64,000 bases of DNA from CAVOGJ01 sp963700865 (GTDB lineage: Bacteria; Planctomycetota; Planctomycetia; Pirellulales; Pirellulaceae): the NCBI GenBank assembly GCA_963700865.1, contig CAVOZC010000003.1, forward strand, positions 44,648 to 108,647, in the 5' to 3' direction. The notes under the pieces were generated by a model. That model worked only from the letters and a program-made list of their open reading frames with translations. It was not told where the DNA came from and searched no databases. How positions within the stretch are numbered: the first letter of the stretch is position 1; the number at the start of each line of letters is the position of its first letter. Positions 46,666-56,565 of the stretch are shown piece by piece. The position numbers and the translations under genes were made by a program.

Positions 46666-47087
46666 TAGCATGGCCTCCTGTAAGTTGCGGTGAATTCGCG
46701 ATCCAGGACCTGGACCGCTGGCGACTAAAAGCTTAGTTTCCCATGGCGGGCGGTGGCAAGCAGACAGATGGTCTTGGTCAGCATTTAAATGGTTTTTTTG
46801 GCGATATTCCTCAATCAGTCACGGGTCCGCGTCGCCGGCACGGAGGTTGCCAGATGGACTGTCAGACACTCCGTGCGATGGGCGGTCGTCGCCAGCGAGA
46901 CGCTCGACGTCGGCAGTGATCTGGGACCATCGGATGTTGCCGCCAACCCGAAACCACGACAATGTGAGTTGCGTGAACAGATCGTGCGGATGAAGGTCGG
47001 GCAGAAAAAAACCGTGTTTGAGGATCAACTTCGGGACGGCGACGATCGCAGGGTCTTGCGACCGTCGTCCCACGAAAGGAGTTGCAG
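46666..47087. other. Divergent intergenic region
   Basis: About 420 bp between the PEP-CTERM propeller gene and the SDR gene. An open frame at 46789-47091 has no ribosome site, no family likeness and overlaps the SDR start, so I do not call it. The stretch should hold both promoters; no repeat seen. Confidence 0.5.
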
Positions 47088-47832
47088 ATGAGTTTTGATG
47101 TACGTGGTAAGGCCTGCCTTGTAACCGGCGCGAATCGAGGTATTGGAAAAGCGATTACCGAGTCCCTGTTGAAACATGGTGCTGCTAAGATCTACGCCGC
47201 CGTTCGGAAACCGGAATCGGCGGCGGCATTGGTCGAAGCGTATGGAGATCAGGTCGTACCGCTAGAATTTGACTTGACGAAACCTGCGACGATCGCTGCC
47301 GCGGCTGCCGCGGCAGGTGACACGTCGTTGGTGATCAACAATGCGGGCGTCCTGAGGACGGCCACCCCCTTTTCGGACGATGCTATCGAGGCCTTAACGT
47401 TCGAAATGGAAGCCAACGTCATTGGACTCATTCACGTTGCACGGGCATTTGCTCCTCTCCTGAAGGCAAACGGTGGTGGGGCGTTGGTTCAATTAAATTC
47501 GGTTGTCTCATTGAAATGTTTTCCGCAATTCACCACCTATTGTGCCTCGAAGGCCGCAGCTTATTCGGTGACGCAGTCCTTGCGTGTCGCTGCTGAAGGA
47601 CCAGGGAACAGAAGTGCTCAGTGTGCACCCCGGACCGATCGCCACCGACATGGGTGATGCAGCCGGCCTGTCCGAGATTGCCGAACCACCCGAACTCGTC
47701 GCCGAGGCGATTGTGGCGTCACTGGCAGCCGGTGATTTCCACGTCTTTCCAGATTCGATGGCGCAGCAGATGGGCGAGGCCTACCGGAGCTTTGCGGAGA
47801 ACGTCGTCGAGGCAGACATATCCGAGGGTTAG
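47088..47832 (+). CDS. Short-chain dehydrogenase (frameshifted as read)
   Basis: ATG 47088 with AAAGGAG seven bases upstream. SDR fold: LVTGANRGIGKAI (cofactor), LVINNAGV, VQLNSVVSLKCFP with the catalytic Ser region, and YCASKAA, the intact Tyr-X3-Lys. The frame shifts near 47590; the sequence then continues as SLLKDQGTEVLSVHPGPIATDMG, which is the expected next part. Full length would be about 247 aa. Typical of small NADP-dependent SDRs with unknown carbonyl substrates. Confidence 0.85.
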
Positions 47833-48028
47833 GGGAAGTCGGAGTGGTTACGCCGGTTTGATCCTGCCATCGTACGCCCCACTGACCCGCGAACGCAGCT
47901 CACAGCGCGGTGCTCCGGACTCGCAGCTGTGAGTCCTGTATGGCCATGCTCGCGGGGACGAATCAAAGCCGACGGTTTGGCTCACCGGTTTGTCACGACG
48001 GCTCCCAGGAATGGTCCGGTGCGTCCCA

Positions 48029-49354
48029 CTATGGCTCTGATTGCGTCAAACGGATGAGGGACATCTGCTGCGGCTGGCTATCACCGTCCAATACCAGGAT
48101 CGGTGTGACCTCCTTTGTCAGATTCGCCAGTCCGGCCTCGTACACCGGAGTCCGATCGGCACCAATGGTCCAGGCGGTGCGCTGGGTTTGCTTGTCGACC
48201 GAACCCGTAATGGTCTCGACGTCATCCGTCCGCAGGTTATGATAATTGCCGCGGATGATTCCCTGGGGATTCACGGCCAATTGGAAGATGTCGTCGGAGC
48301 TGGTCGCGTCTCCTTCGACCACGGCGAATACGCCCAGCGGCAACCATTTGCTGTCTTCCGCGGGTTGAGCCGCCTGTCCTTGACTCGCAATGGCTGACGA
48401 TTGCTGTGCGTATTGCTGGGGCGTGCCGGCGGCGTCTCCGTTGACGTAGACCGCGTTCGGCTGGACCACAACATTGCCGCCGTAATCATAGGTCGTCGGC
48501 TGCGCGGCCAGTCCCAGGCCTCGGGCGAGTCCGGCATAACCCGGATGTGTGTAAAGCGAAGGGGACACCACACGCGTCGGCTGCCAGGCGTGAGGATAAG
48601 TCACGAACATGGCTGTGTTGTAGTTTCGGTACCGGGCCGAATCCGAGCGAACGGCTACGGCTTGAGCGTCGCGAACGTCCGACCGCTCGTAATACGTTCC
48701 CGATCGTCGTGCGGTATCTTCTCCAGCCGGGACAGCGCGGCGTTCGCCGGTGCCGGGACGTGTGCCGGCTTCGTCGTATCGCCGGCCGGCATCACCACTG
48801 TCGGCACCGGGTCGGCGTCCAGCGCGGTCCACGGTGCCATTGTCGGTACGCGCGCCAGCTCTGCGAGCGTCCGTGGCGGCTGTGGCCGGCCGATCAGCCT
48901 GACCAGGCCTTCCGGCGCCGCCCGCAGCTGCCCCAGGTCTTCCGCCGCCACCCGCGGCCGCGCCTCGGTCGTCCCGTGCTGCCCGCGCCTGCGGCGCCCT
49001 CGCGGCACCTGCGCCCGGTCGTCCTGCTCCGCCTGCGCCCGGTCGTCCTGCTCCGCCTGCGCTGGCACTTCGTCCGCGATCGGCACCGGCGCTATGAGGC
49101 CCCATCGCCATGCCGGAGGGCTGGGATCTGCCCGTGGACCGACCGGCCGAGAGACCGCCCCCGAATCCGCCACCATGTTGAGCCCCTCCCGCTCCGCCGC
49201 GACTCCCACCGCCGCGGCTCCCACCACCGCGCTGGGCGGCACCCGCTCCGCCGCGACTCCCGCCACGACTGCCGCCCCGTTGAGCGTGGCTTGGCGTTGC
49301 CGGCAGGACCAGCAGGAGAACGAAGAGCGAATAAGCCAGAAACCTTGCAGTCAT
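48029..49354 (-). CDS. Secreted Gly/Arg/Ala-rich low-complexity protein
   Basis: 441 aa from ATG 49354. Signal peptide MTARFLAYSLFVLLLVLP ending SHAQ. Residues ~26-210 are low-complexity: RGG/SRGG repeats, then GAGRPGAGG-type and basic RAARDDRGAAA stretches. The C-terminal ~200 residues are ordinary (YNTAMFVTYPHAWQPTRVV, SKWLPLGVFAVVEGD, GNYHNLRTDDVETITGSVDK), apparently a small beta domain. The extreme GC creates long antisense frames, which I regard as shadows. It follows the SnoaL-like gene by 66 bp, a pairing I believe recurs in planctomycetes. Role unknown; an envelope matrix or nucleic-acid-binding surface protein is conceivable. Confidence 0.7.
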   Translation of the reverse strand: MTARFLAYSLFVLLLVLPATPSHAQRGGSRGGSRGGAGAAQRGGGSRGGGSRGGAGGAQHGGGFGGGLSAGRSTGRSQPSGMAMGPHSAGADRGRSASAGGAGRPGAGGAGRPGAGAARAPQARAARDDRGAAAGGGGRPGAAAGGAGRPGQADRPATAATDARRAGARTDNGTVDRAGRRPGADSGDAGRRYDEAGTRPGTGERRAVPAGEDTARRSGTYYERSDVRDAQAVAVRSDSARYRNYNTAMFVTYPHAWQPTRVVSPSLYTHPGYAGLARGLGLAAQPTTYDYGGNVVVQPNAVYVNGDAAGTPQQYAQQSSAIASQGQAAQPAEDSKWLPLGVFAVVEGDATSSDDIFQLAVNPQGIIRGNYHNLRTDDVETITGSVDKQTQRTAWTIGADRTPVYEAGLANLTKEVTPILVLDGDSQPQQMSLIRLTQSEP

Positions 49355-49420
49355 GATCCTTGCTCCGTGGAGGGTTGGCGAAGAGGGGGCGTCAGGTGGC
49401 AATCGGACGGATCCACGTTC

Positions 49421-50389
49421 TTATTTGACGCGCGTCAGTTTGACGGGTGCCAGATCTGGAATTTCGACGTCATCGAGCATTCGATTGACGGACTGCCACG
49501 TGATGGTATCCGCATTGATCTGACGCAGCACGTTCGTTTCGGTGAGGGTGCGGCCATCCGCCGCGGTGCCCACCAAATCCAAGACCCAATGGTCGCCGTC
49601 GCGTTCCCAATTCGCCTCGCCGACGCCCCCACTGGCCTCGAAGGTCCAGGAGCGGATGCCGCCAGTTTCCGGATCCACGCCGATGATTTGCGTCCCCTCC
49701 AAGCCGATCGCTGTTTCCTTGATGGTGAAGCGAACGTGGATGAACTTCTTATTGGCATCCCAGGCGTAGCTCGTTTCGATCTCGGCCCCATCCTTGCTGA
49801 CCGATTTCCAGTCACCGATCAGCCAGCCAAGTTCCTCGATCGTCACCTGATCATCGGGCGATTCTCGCATCTGCGCAATCCGCCACTGTCCGCCATCCCG
49901 GGCAAGCAGCACACTGAATTTCGCGCTCTTGGCAGGCTCGGCGGGGCCCCGACGAACGGAGACACTTCCCTCAATGATGGCCAGATCGCTGGATAAGAAA
50001 CGCATTGATTTGCGTTGCGTCTCGGCACTCGGATCTGGTGCGGTGGCAAAGAACTCGGCAAAACGGGTTTCCAGCGCTTCCCGCCCTTGCAGGTAAATGC
50101 CCGACTCGTTTTGATACTCTCCCCCCGCGGTCCAATGCGCCGCGAGCGATTTGGCGTCGCCGGCCTGAAATGCCTTGGCAAATGACGCCATCGTTGCTTC
50201 AATCGCCAAGCGGTCCTTGGTTTGCCCGTCGGAGTCCGAGCGCTGAGTTTTGTCGTCGCCCTGCGCCGCGGTGGCCACCTGGCCTTGGGCAGAGCGCAGC
50301 CAGCCAGATGATTCCGGGCCAGCCATCATGGCCGCACAGAGCAATATCGTCATCTGAATTGTTTGGTCGCGCGTGGTTCGCACAGGCAT
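49421..50389 (-). CDS. Secreted SnoaL/NTF2-like protein (DUF4440 type)
   Basis: 322 aa from ATG 50389; the longer frame to 50659 has no signal. The signal-like N-terminus is MPVRTTRDQTIQMTILLCAAMMAG. Residues ~65-180 form a SnoaL-like/DUF4440 cone fold: IEATMASFAKAFQAGDAKSLAAHWTAGGEY, then FAEFFATAP and SVRRGPAEPAKSAKFSVLLARDGGQWRIAQM. The second half (LGWLIGDWKSVSKDGAEIETSY ... FEASGGVGEANWERDGDHW) resembles a DUF1579-like lipocalin-type domain. Ketosteroid-isomerase-fold proteins may be enzymes or ligand binders; nothing specific can be claimed. Same strand as the RGG-rich gene. Confidence 0.75.
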   Translation of the reverse strand: MPVRTTRDQTIQMTILLCAAMMAGPESSGWLRSAQGQVATAAQGDDKTQRSDSDGQTKDRLAIEATMASFAKAFQAGDAKSLAAHWTAGGEYQNESGIYLQGREALETRFAEFFATAPDPSAETQRKSMRFLSSDLAIIEGSVSVRRGPAEPAKSAKFSVLLARDGGQWRIAQMRESPDDQVTIEELGWLIGDWKSVSKDGAEIETSYAWDANKKFIHVRFTIKETAIGLEGTQIIGVDPETGGIRSWTFEASGGVGEANWERDGDHWVLDLVGTAADGRTLTETNVLRQINADTITWQSVNRMLDDVEIPDLAPVKLTRVK

Positions 50390-51012
50390 GGCTCTGGATC
50401 CCTGGGGTTCGGGCAACACCTGGTTCGTCGGGACAGGAAGCACCGATCGACGGCCGCAGGATTGGTAAGCATGACAGCCGCCTACCGCGGAAACAAGAGG
50501 TCGGGTGTGCGCTGGCCGGTTGCGCGATCGTGAGCCTACTGTGGACTGGATTCGGAGTCGAACGAATTCACCAACCCGTCTTCGTAACGAAGTCTCCCGT
50601 GCTCGCACATGGATCGAGCTGCCGCCGCCTTCCTTCTTCTCACCGAGGCACGAAGACACAGAAACCCGGTGGCCAGCTCCCAGAGCCCCGTAGGCGCGGT
50701 CCTATCCTAGCCCACATTTCTACCACGACTTTTGAGGTGGCGCGACGTCGGCGGCCAGCATTCCCATCGGATCGAGTTGCGGTTAGAGGGAGCATTATGT
50801 TGGCCAGAGATACCGCAGGGCGTGCCGAACCGCAATGTCGTTTGACCGTCAGCCGCAGGCGTACGCAAGCCCACTCGCAATGGGGAACACACGCTTAGCC
50901 AGCCGCTCGTGCGACGAAGCCGTGGTGTCCCTTGGATCGCGTGAATCCCTGTCGCAGCGACAGAAGAGTTCCACCAGCCCCAGCTGAGCCTCAATGACGC
51001 CGTCGAAATGTA
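50390..51012. repeat. Gene-free region with a dispersed repeat copy
   Basis: 623 bp without a convincing gene. At 50846-50880 lies the second copy of the CCGTnAGCCGCAGGCGTA-type repeat found at 26841-26875. Long frames on the plus strand here are antisense extensions of the neighbouring genes. Confidence 0.5.
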
Positions 51013-52020
51013 TCAACGACGACGAGCCGCTCGTGCTGCCACGATGCCCCACGCCAGCAACAGGCTCAAACAGACCGAGGGCTCGGGGACGGCCGCTGGC
51101 GAGGACGAGCGGAACTTATTGGAATTCCAGACATTGAAGTCCGACGTATCCACCACCAGGTCGCCGTTGAAGTTGCCCGCGCACCAGGCCGTGGACGAAT
51201 TGAACTTATTGGAATTCCAGATGTTGAAGTCGGACGTATCGACGAACCCGTCGAGGTTGGCGTCACCGGCCAGGTAAGGATTACCTCCCGTATTGGTGTT
51301 GTTGGCTCCCCCGACCGTCAACCAGCCGCTGACGGGATCGTTGACATCGGCGAACGTGATCTGGCCGTCTCCGTTCATGTCAAAAGCCAGATCGGTACTC
51401 ATCGTGGCGACGGCATTGGTCAAGGCGTCAATGTCGCTGCAATTCCACAGCATGTCGCCGTTGAAATCTCCGGTCACGCCGCTTTCTCCTGCCGTCAGGC
51501 TGCCCATAATGCCGTCAAAGTTGACGCCGCCTTGCGAAATGCGCGAGCCGACGTATTCAAAGGGCTGACCCGTCAACAGCGTCTGGCCACCCCAATCGAG
51601 CGTCGTCTGGCCCATGCCCAGTGTCTCAATCGTCAGCGTATTGATCGGAGCGGTGGTGGTGAAGGGACCCCCTCCGGCGGAGAAAAACACGGTGCCCGCG
51701 CCGGTCTCCGTTTGCAGTCCCAGCGTGACTCCACCCGTGAACGGATTATTACCTGGATTGAGAAATTCCCACGGTGTCGCGTCGTAGGTGGCCCCCACGA
51801 GAGACCCCGTGGAGACTTCGAAGGCCAGTTCGACGCTGACAGCGCCGGGGATGGGCGCCGCATTGGGGACGACCTGCACCAACCACTCCCGGTTGCCCGC
51901 TCCGTTGGCTCCCTGATCGGAGACGATCAAACTGGGTTGTGCCCAGGCGTTTCCTCCGCACGCCAAAAACGCAATCGTGAGTATCCCAATGATACTGCGG
52001 AGGATTCCCATCCGGCCCAT
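51013..52020 (-). CDS. PEP-CTERM protein with dockerin-like repeats
   Basis: 335 aa. ATG 52020 has AAGGAG six bases before it; the ATG two codons earlier abuts that site. Signal peptide GILRSIIGILTIAFLACGGNAWA. A ~130-residue cohesin-like/beta-sandwich region (VELAFEVSTGSLVGATYDATPW, FFSAGGGPF, NTLTIETLGMG) is followed by dockerin-like blocks: FNGDMLWNCSDIDAL, FDMNGDGQITFADVND, then the doublet GDANLDGFVDTSDFNIWNSNKF and GNFNGDLVVDTSDFNVWNSNKF. C-terminal VPEPSVCLSLLLAWGIVAARAARRR is the PEP-CTERM anchor. Surface protein; ligand unknown. Confidence 0.85.
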   Translation of the reverse strand: MGRMGILRSIIGILTIAFLACGGNAWAQPSLIVSDQGANGAGNREWLVQVVPNAAPIPGAVSVELAFEVSTGSLVGATYDATPWEFLNPGNNPFTGGVTLGLQTETGAGTVFFSAGGGPFTTTAPINTLTIETLGMGQTTLDWGGQTLLTGQPFEYVGSRISQGGVNFDGIMGSLTAGESGVTGDFNGDMLWNCSDIDALTNAVATMSTDLAFDMNGDGQITFADVNDPVSGWLTVGGANNTNTGGNPYLAGDANLDGFVDTSDFNIWNSNKFNSSTAWCAGNFNGDLVVDTSDFNVWNSNKFRSSSPAAVPEPSVCLSLLLAWGIVAARAARRR

Positions 52021-52099
52021 AATCATCTCCTTCTCGAAGAACTGAAATCATTGCGGCAAGTAGAATGCACAAGCCGGTGTGACGTGTCGGCGACCGCCA

Positions 52100-52870
52100 T
52101 TATTTGCGGCGGCACGCAGCAAGTCCCAACAAACTTGACAACATCAACATCCAAGACGTGGGTTCGGGAACCGGAATGTGCGTGACCACGAGGTTGTCGA
52201 CGCGAATCGTCTCGTCCGAAGACGAACTTGATTGGCGAAGTGCGAATCCATCGATGAGCGTTCCCAAGCTGACGACGGCCGTGTTGACCGTCTCGCCTCC
52301 AGCAGTCAGCGAAGCCGTACCCATATCAATATCAAATGCAATGCTTACCGGCACGACCGTCCCAAAAGTAAAATCGACCGGCAAGGTGACTTCCGAAGCG
52401 CTGGCCAGCGTCGAAATCCCAATCGTATAATCGTTGCCAGGACCGGGTACGTTTGGCACTTGAATGTCGGTGCGGGCACGAAAGTTGGTCGGCGCGGTCG
52501 ATTGCCAGAAATGCACGAAGAACTCATAATCGTCGGGCACCATGACACCGGGTGCACCCGTTGTGGGATCGTCAGGTACCGTCACCGTGATGTCGAAACT
52601 GGCGCTCACGACGCCACTCGAGTACGCGGCAGCACCATCGAAAAGCCTGTGAAGATCTTCGGACCCACTATCTTGTGTCACAGCGGCCGCTCCACCGCTG
52701 ACAAAGAGTGTGTCGGCGGTTCCGCTGTGGAAGACCCAAGCCGGGTTCGCAACAGCGAGCGGCCCATCCGGGTAATTGAAATCCTCCGTCAGGATGACTT
52801 CGGCGCCGCAGTTGGCCGAACACAGCAAAAACATGCCACACACGACGGCGAAGCTTATTCGTCTAAACAT
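52100..52870 (-). CDS. PEP-CTERM exported protein
   Basis: 256 aa from ATG 52870, with GAGGAG nine bases upstream; the frame opens two codons earlier at TTG. Signal peptide MFRRISFAVVCGMFLLCSANCGA. The body is a LamG/concanavalin-like domain (ILTEDFNYPDGPLAVANPAW, SSGVVSASFDITVTVPDD, EFFVHFWQST). C-terminus IPVPEPTSWMLMLSSLLGLAACRRK is a PEP-CTERM signal. No dockerin repeat. It lies 80 bp upstream of the preceding PEP-CTERM gene on the same strand. Confidence 0.85.
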   Translation of the reverse strand: MFRRISFAVVCGMFLLCSANCGAEVILTEDFNYPDGPLAVANPAWVFHSGTADTLFVSGGAAAVTQDSGSEDLHRLFDGAAAYSSGVVSASFDITVTVPDDPTTGAPGVMVPDDYEFFVHFWQSTAPTNFRARTDIQVPNVPGPGNDYTIGISTLASASEVTLPVDFTFGTVVPVSIAFDIDMGTASLTAGGETVNTAVVSLGTLIDGFALRQSSSSSDETIRVDNLVVTHIPVPEPTSWMLMLSSLLGLAACRRK

Positions 52871-53266
52871 TAGCAAGACTCCTCAAGGTGCAAAAAAATT
52901 CTTATACGGCTGCGACATCGAGATCAGCGTAAAAGACAATCGCTAGAACGTCGCCCAAGCGGGCTTTGTGGGCGATTCCGTGCTAAATCAATGGGCTCCA
53001 GGCTCCCCGCCTGTCAACATCACCAGCCTATTGGAACTGTCAGAAAGGTCAACGGAGTGGCTATTATTTTCACCCAAAAAGTTGCCTTTCCTCGCAAAAT
53101 AAGCTCGACGTTTCGCCGGCCGCAGCGCTCACCCTCGACCACCTCAACGCAGGGAGGTCGCACATCGTGACCAGATGACGGATCGGCTATCCTGGACTTC
53201 GGATCGGCAATGGAGCCAGTCACAGTAAACAGGATTGGGGATGGGCGGTGGAGGCCCTCGCAAGTT

Positions 53267-54218
53267 ATGAGAATACCGCCATCGCTTGGATACCTGCTGT
53301 TGCTGCTCTGTTGCGGACAGGCCTGCTCCGAGGAGCCGTGGAGCGAAAAATGTCGGTACACCTTTGCGGGCTGGAAAGGCCCGCCGCTCGGCGTTCACTG
53401 CAGCATCCCCCCCAGGGCGGATGCGGACACTTCGATTCTCATCGTGATCCCCGGAGCCCGACGGGATGCCGACGTTTATCGAGACCAGTGGCATGCCCTG
53501 GCTCGCGCCGGGTCGTTTATTGTGCTGGCGATCGAAGGGCGACTGGCGGATTTTCCGTCGGAAGACGATTACAACGCGGGCGGCGTCCTCGATGCGGAGC
53601 GACATCCGCGGCCCGAAGAGGAATGGCTGTTTTCCGCCATCGACCCCCTCTTCGACGACTTCGTCGCAAGATTCGGCTCCTCGCAAAACATGTACGCTCT
53701 CTACGGCCATTCGGCGGGCGGCGGTTTCGTGCATCGCTTTGCCCTGTTCAAACCACGGGCCAGATGCAAGCGGATGGTGGCCGCGAATCCCGCCTTTACC
53801 ACCATGCCGGATCCGAACATCGACTACCCGTTTGGTTTGCGCAGCGCACCGCTCCCGGACGACGCGCTCGAAAACCTGGTTCCAGGCGCCCCTTGTGCTG
53901 CTGCTCGGTGATCAGGATCTGGGGCCCCGCACCAAGCCCTTGAGCACAAGCCCCGCCGCGATGGCGCAAGGCCCCCATGTGTTCTCCCGCGGCCTGCGGT
54001 TTTTCACCGCCGCATCCGAGGAATCAACCGCGCGTCGTCTGCCACTCCGCTGGCAATTACACATCGTTCCCGGTGTCGGACACAGCAACGCGCAACTGGC
54101 CCCGCAGGCGGTCGAATATCTATTCCCGCAACGGTCATCTCGGGGGTTAACGGGCCGTGCCGCGAGTGCGGAACCGAATTCGCAGCCCTCCCAGCCAGCC
54201 CGCCAAGACGAGCCATAA
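53267..54218 (+). CDS. Secreted alpha/beta hydrolase (esterase-like; frameshifted as read)
   Basis: ATG 53267 opens a signal peptide (MRIPPSLGYLLLLLCCGQACS). The first frame contains TSILIVIPGARRDADVYRDQW, AGSFIVLAIEG and the nucleophile elbow YGHSAGGGFVHRFAL. Near 53885 the frame shifts; the continuation APLVLLLGDQDLGPRTKPLS carries the acid residue, and HIVPGVGHSNAQLAP the catalytic His. Together they give a complete Ser-Asp-His triad, similar to PHB-depolymerase/feruloyl-esterase-like proteins. The last 72 bases overlap the end of the converging gene at 54147. Confidence 0.78.
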
Positions 54219-55259
54219 CGCGGCCGGTTCGGGGACGGTGTCGGGCAGTCCGCTGCCGGGCTGAGTCCCGAATTGAGCGACCCACATGTGGTAATCCGCC
54301 AGATCCACGACACCATTCGCACTGCTATCGGCCGGCAAGCGGAACCCCGTCTGTCCGAACGAATCGAGCCAGACGGTGAAGTCGGCGCCATCCACAACGC
54401 CATCATCGTTGAAATCGGCGTCTAAGTTGAGCAGCCCGTTCGTCCGAGAGGCCTCCTGCTGCAGCAGCGTCAATTTGCTCGTCCCGCCGATCGTGCCGGT
54501 CACGCCCCCCAGATAATTGCCAGCATACGTGTTGCCGACGACGCTCTTGCCCGTGATCCGTTCGAAGAGAACGGCCGCGGCCAGATAAGACCCGTTTCCG
54601 TTTTGATGGCTGCCATCGCTATCGTGCAATAACCGCGACGCCGAGCTATAACCGTACGTGTCGTGCCAGTCGAGCCATGCGTCGCCGACAGGAGCGATAT
54701 CCACAATGTCGGTGTTGTCCCAACCGGGAAGGTTTTTTTCGATGCGATCGTAACCGAGGTTCGTGAAATCTTGCATTTGGATCGGATCGTTATCGAATTC
54801 ATCGACCAAATCCACATTGTCCGGCACGCGGGCCCAAGTCTCGTAGAGCAAGACCCGTGCCTGTGGTTGATTTGCGCGGATCAAATCGGTGAACCAGGGG
54901 CCGCCTCGATCGAGGTTGGCGAGCTCTCCGCCCCCGTTCTTCATCGCCAAGGCCGGACGAGTACTCTGCTCCTGCAGCACGATCACGTCCCACTGATTGG
55001 TAACGCTGTCGGTGATCAAGTCGGTGGTGAGAGGGTTCGTGCGGTGTCCCCACAGCGACGCTCCGCCATCCACCCGCCGCACGACCGTGGCCGAATAGTC
55101 GGGATCGGCATCGAAAATGCCCTGCAGATCGTCGGAAGGCCCACCCGTATTTCGATACGTGTAGCTGTTACCGATCATCAGCACATTAAGCGTGCTGGCG
55201 AGCCCCACATTCGAAATGCCGAGCCACGCCATAACGGCGAACCGGAGGCTCAGCATCAT
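54147..55259 (-). CDS. PEP-CTERM SGNH-hydrolase-like protein with dockerin-like domain
   Basis: 370 aa from ATG 55259 (ATG 55256 is possible). Signal peptide MMLSLRFAVMAWLGISNVGLAS. SGNH/GDSL-type hydrolase: VLMIGNSYTYRNTGG (Ser block), WDVIVLQEQSTRPAL, and the C-terminal catalytic HDSDGSHQNGNGSYL with the Asp-x-x-His pattern. The enzyme probably removes acyl groups from polysaccharide. A dockerin-like pair follows (DADFNDDGVVDGADFTVWLDS and SANGVVDLADYHMW), then TVPEPAALWLVLAGWLGGL and an Arg-rich tail, the PEP-CTERM anchor. Confidence 0.82.
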   Translation of the reverse strand: MMLSLRFAVMAWLGISNVGLASTLNVLMIGNSYTYRNTGGPSDDLQGIFDADPDYSATVVRRVDGGASLWGHRTNPLTTDLITDSVTNQWDVIVLQEQSTRPALAMKNGGGELANLDRGGPWFTDLIRANQPQARVLLYETWARVPDNVDLVDEFDNDPIQMQDFTNLGYDRIEKNLPGWDNTDIVDIAPVGDAWLDWHDTYGYSSASRLLHDSDGSHQNGNGSYLAAAVLFERITGKSVVGNTYAGNYLGGVTGTIGGTSKLTLLQQEASRTNGLLNLDADFNDDGVVDGADFTVWLDSFGQTGFRLPADSSANGVVDLADYHMWVAQFGTQPGSGLPDTVPEPAALWLVLAGWLGGLRIRFRTRGTAR

Positions 55260-55314
55260 GCCGAATCGCTCTGCGCCTGCCCGCGGGGCGGAATGAAACA
55301 GGCCCGAATCGTCA

Positions 55315-56382
55315 TTAGAAGTCGGCCGCGTAGTATTCTTCACCGTTGTAGCTCGACATGGCATGCCAGGCCAAAGGATTGATATCGTTGGTTACGAAGC
55401 GAACACTACCATCCAAATTGCCCACGTTGACGCCACCCGAATGAGCACTGCGGGCCGATAGTTTGTGCGCACCGTTATGGGCGCTCGACGTATAGACGCA
55501 AGGTACATTGGGCCCTGTCACGCAGTACCTCGTCAGATCCGGCACATCGGAATTTGGGGCTTCCGTATGTACATACAGCGAACCCATCCCCCAGTGCAAC
55601 GCCCCGCGGATATCGCCTCGATTTCCATTGCTCGCATCGGTACCGGGTGCCTTGCGGACTTCACTGATGATCACTGTTTTGCTCAGTCCATCTCTGACTT
55701 TCTTGGTACCGATTCCGCGGTTTACCAACATCGGGCCAAAGCCGGCCAGATTGGAACGGGCCCGGCCGCCACCATCGGCCCGCGGTAATAACTTGCCGTA
55801 TACGGGGTCGCCGACGCGTTGATTCTGCTGCCAGCTCATGTCGTTCATCCACAGACCAAAATTCACGGACTGGTTAAAAGCATCGAGTTGTCCGGAGTAG
55901 CCTGCGTTGCCGGCATAGTTTCCCCGAGCTCCGTGCGTGTCGCTGATGATGGCCGGATTGGCTTGAACGTCGGATGGACAGATAAAGGCAGCAAGTTCCC
56001 GATGGTGGAAATTCGCTCCAAAGCCGACTTGCTCATACACCGGCTTATTCTGATCGATCGAGCCAAAGATGGCGCCTTCCTCGAGGTAAGGCAGCAATCC
56101 GATGACCCAAGTTGCCACCGTGGAGCGGCTGGAATAGCCACCGGACGACAAGTCCTTGATGATGGCCCCCGCCGGGAATTTTCGCAGAGCCGATTCGTGA
56201 TTCAACGCGCCCAGTGACAACTGACGCAAGTTATTGACGCACTGAGTCCGGCGAGCCGCTTCGCGTGCGGCTTGAACGGCCGGAAGCAAGAGAGCCACCA
56301 GGATGCCAATGATTGCGATGACGACGAGCAACTCGACGAGCGTAAATCCCCGCCCGGCAGCCTTCGTTTGGTGGTTGATCAT
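55315..56382 (-). CDS. DUF1559 family prepilin-like protein
   Basis: 355 aa, ATG 56382 behind AGGTAGA. The leader MINHQTKAAGRG is followed by FTLVELLVVIAIIGILVALL, LPAVQAAREAARRTQCVNNL, the type IV prepilin-like segment. The C-terminal motif HSGGVNVGNLDGSVRFV is a perfect H-X9-DG. Other family marks are ATWVIGLLPYLEEGAIF, KKVRDGLSKTVIISEVR and NYAGNAGYSG. Likely an envelope pseudopilin-like protein. It precedes the SGNH hydrolase gene by 55 bp on the same strand, so they may be co-expressed. Confidence 0.92.
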   Translation of the reverse strand: MINHQTKAAGRGFTLVELLVVIAIIGILVALLLPAVQAAREAARRTQCVNNLRQLSLGALNHESALRKFPAGAIIKDLSSGGYSSRSTVATWVIGLLPYLEEGAIFGSIDQNKPVYEQVGFGANFHHRELAAFICPSDVQANPAIISDTHGARGNYAGNAGYSGQLDAFNQSVNFGLWMNDMSWQQNQRVGDPVYGKLLPRADGGGRARSNLAGFGPMLVNRGIGTKKVRDGLSKTVIISEVRKAPGTDASNGNRGDIRGALHWGMGSLYVHTEAPNSDVPDLTRYCVTGPNVPCVYTSSAHNGAHKLSARSAHSGGVNVGNLDGSVRFVTNDINPLAWHAMSSYNGEEYYAADF

Positions 56383-56565
56383 GGTCTCTACCTGATGCCT
56401 TATTTTAAGGAAGAATTGCCGACCACAATCCCCTCAAGATAGGAAAAAAAGGCTCAAATTGCAAACGGATTATTGACGTCCGGCCCGAACTGGACCACAA
56501 TCGCGGCATCTGGAAATGGCGGTAAATTGCACGAAAACTAAGAGACCCTGGGGAGTGCCCGACGA

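Noticed and set aside
45691..46668. 325-aa plus-strand open frame opposite the PEP-CTERM propeller gene
   Set aside because: Antisense to a gene with a signal peptide, propeller repeats and a PEP anchor.
46789..47091. Possible 100-aa gene upstream of the SDR
   Set aside because: No ribosome site, overlaps the SDR start and has no family likeness.
48401..49996. 531-aa plus-strand open frame opposite the RGG-rich gene
   Set aside because: High-GC antisense shadow. The minus-strand frame has a signal peptide and ordinary C-terminal domain, while this one is Arg/Pro/Ala-rich without structure.
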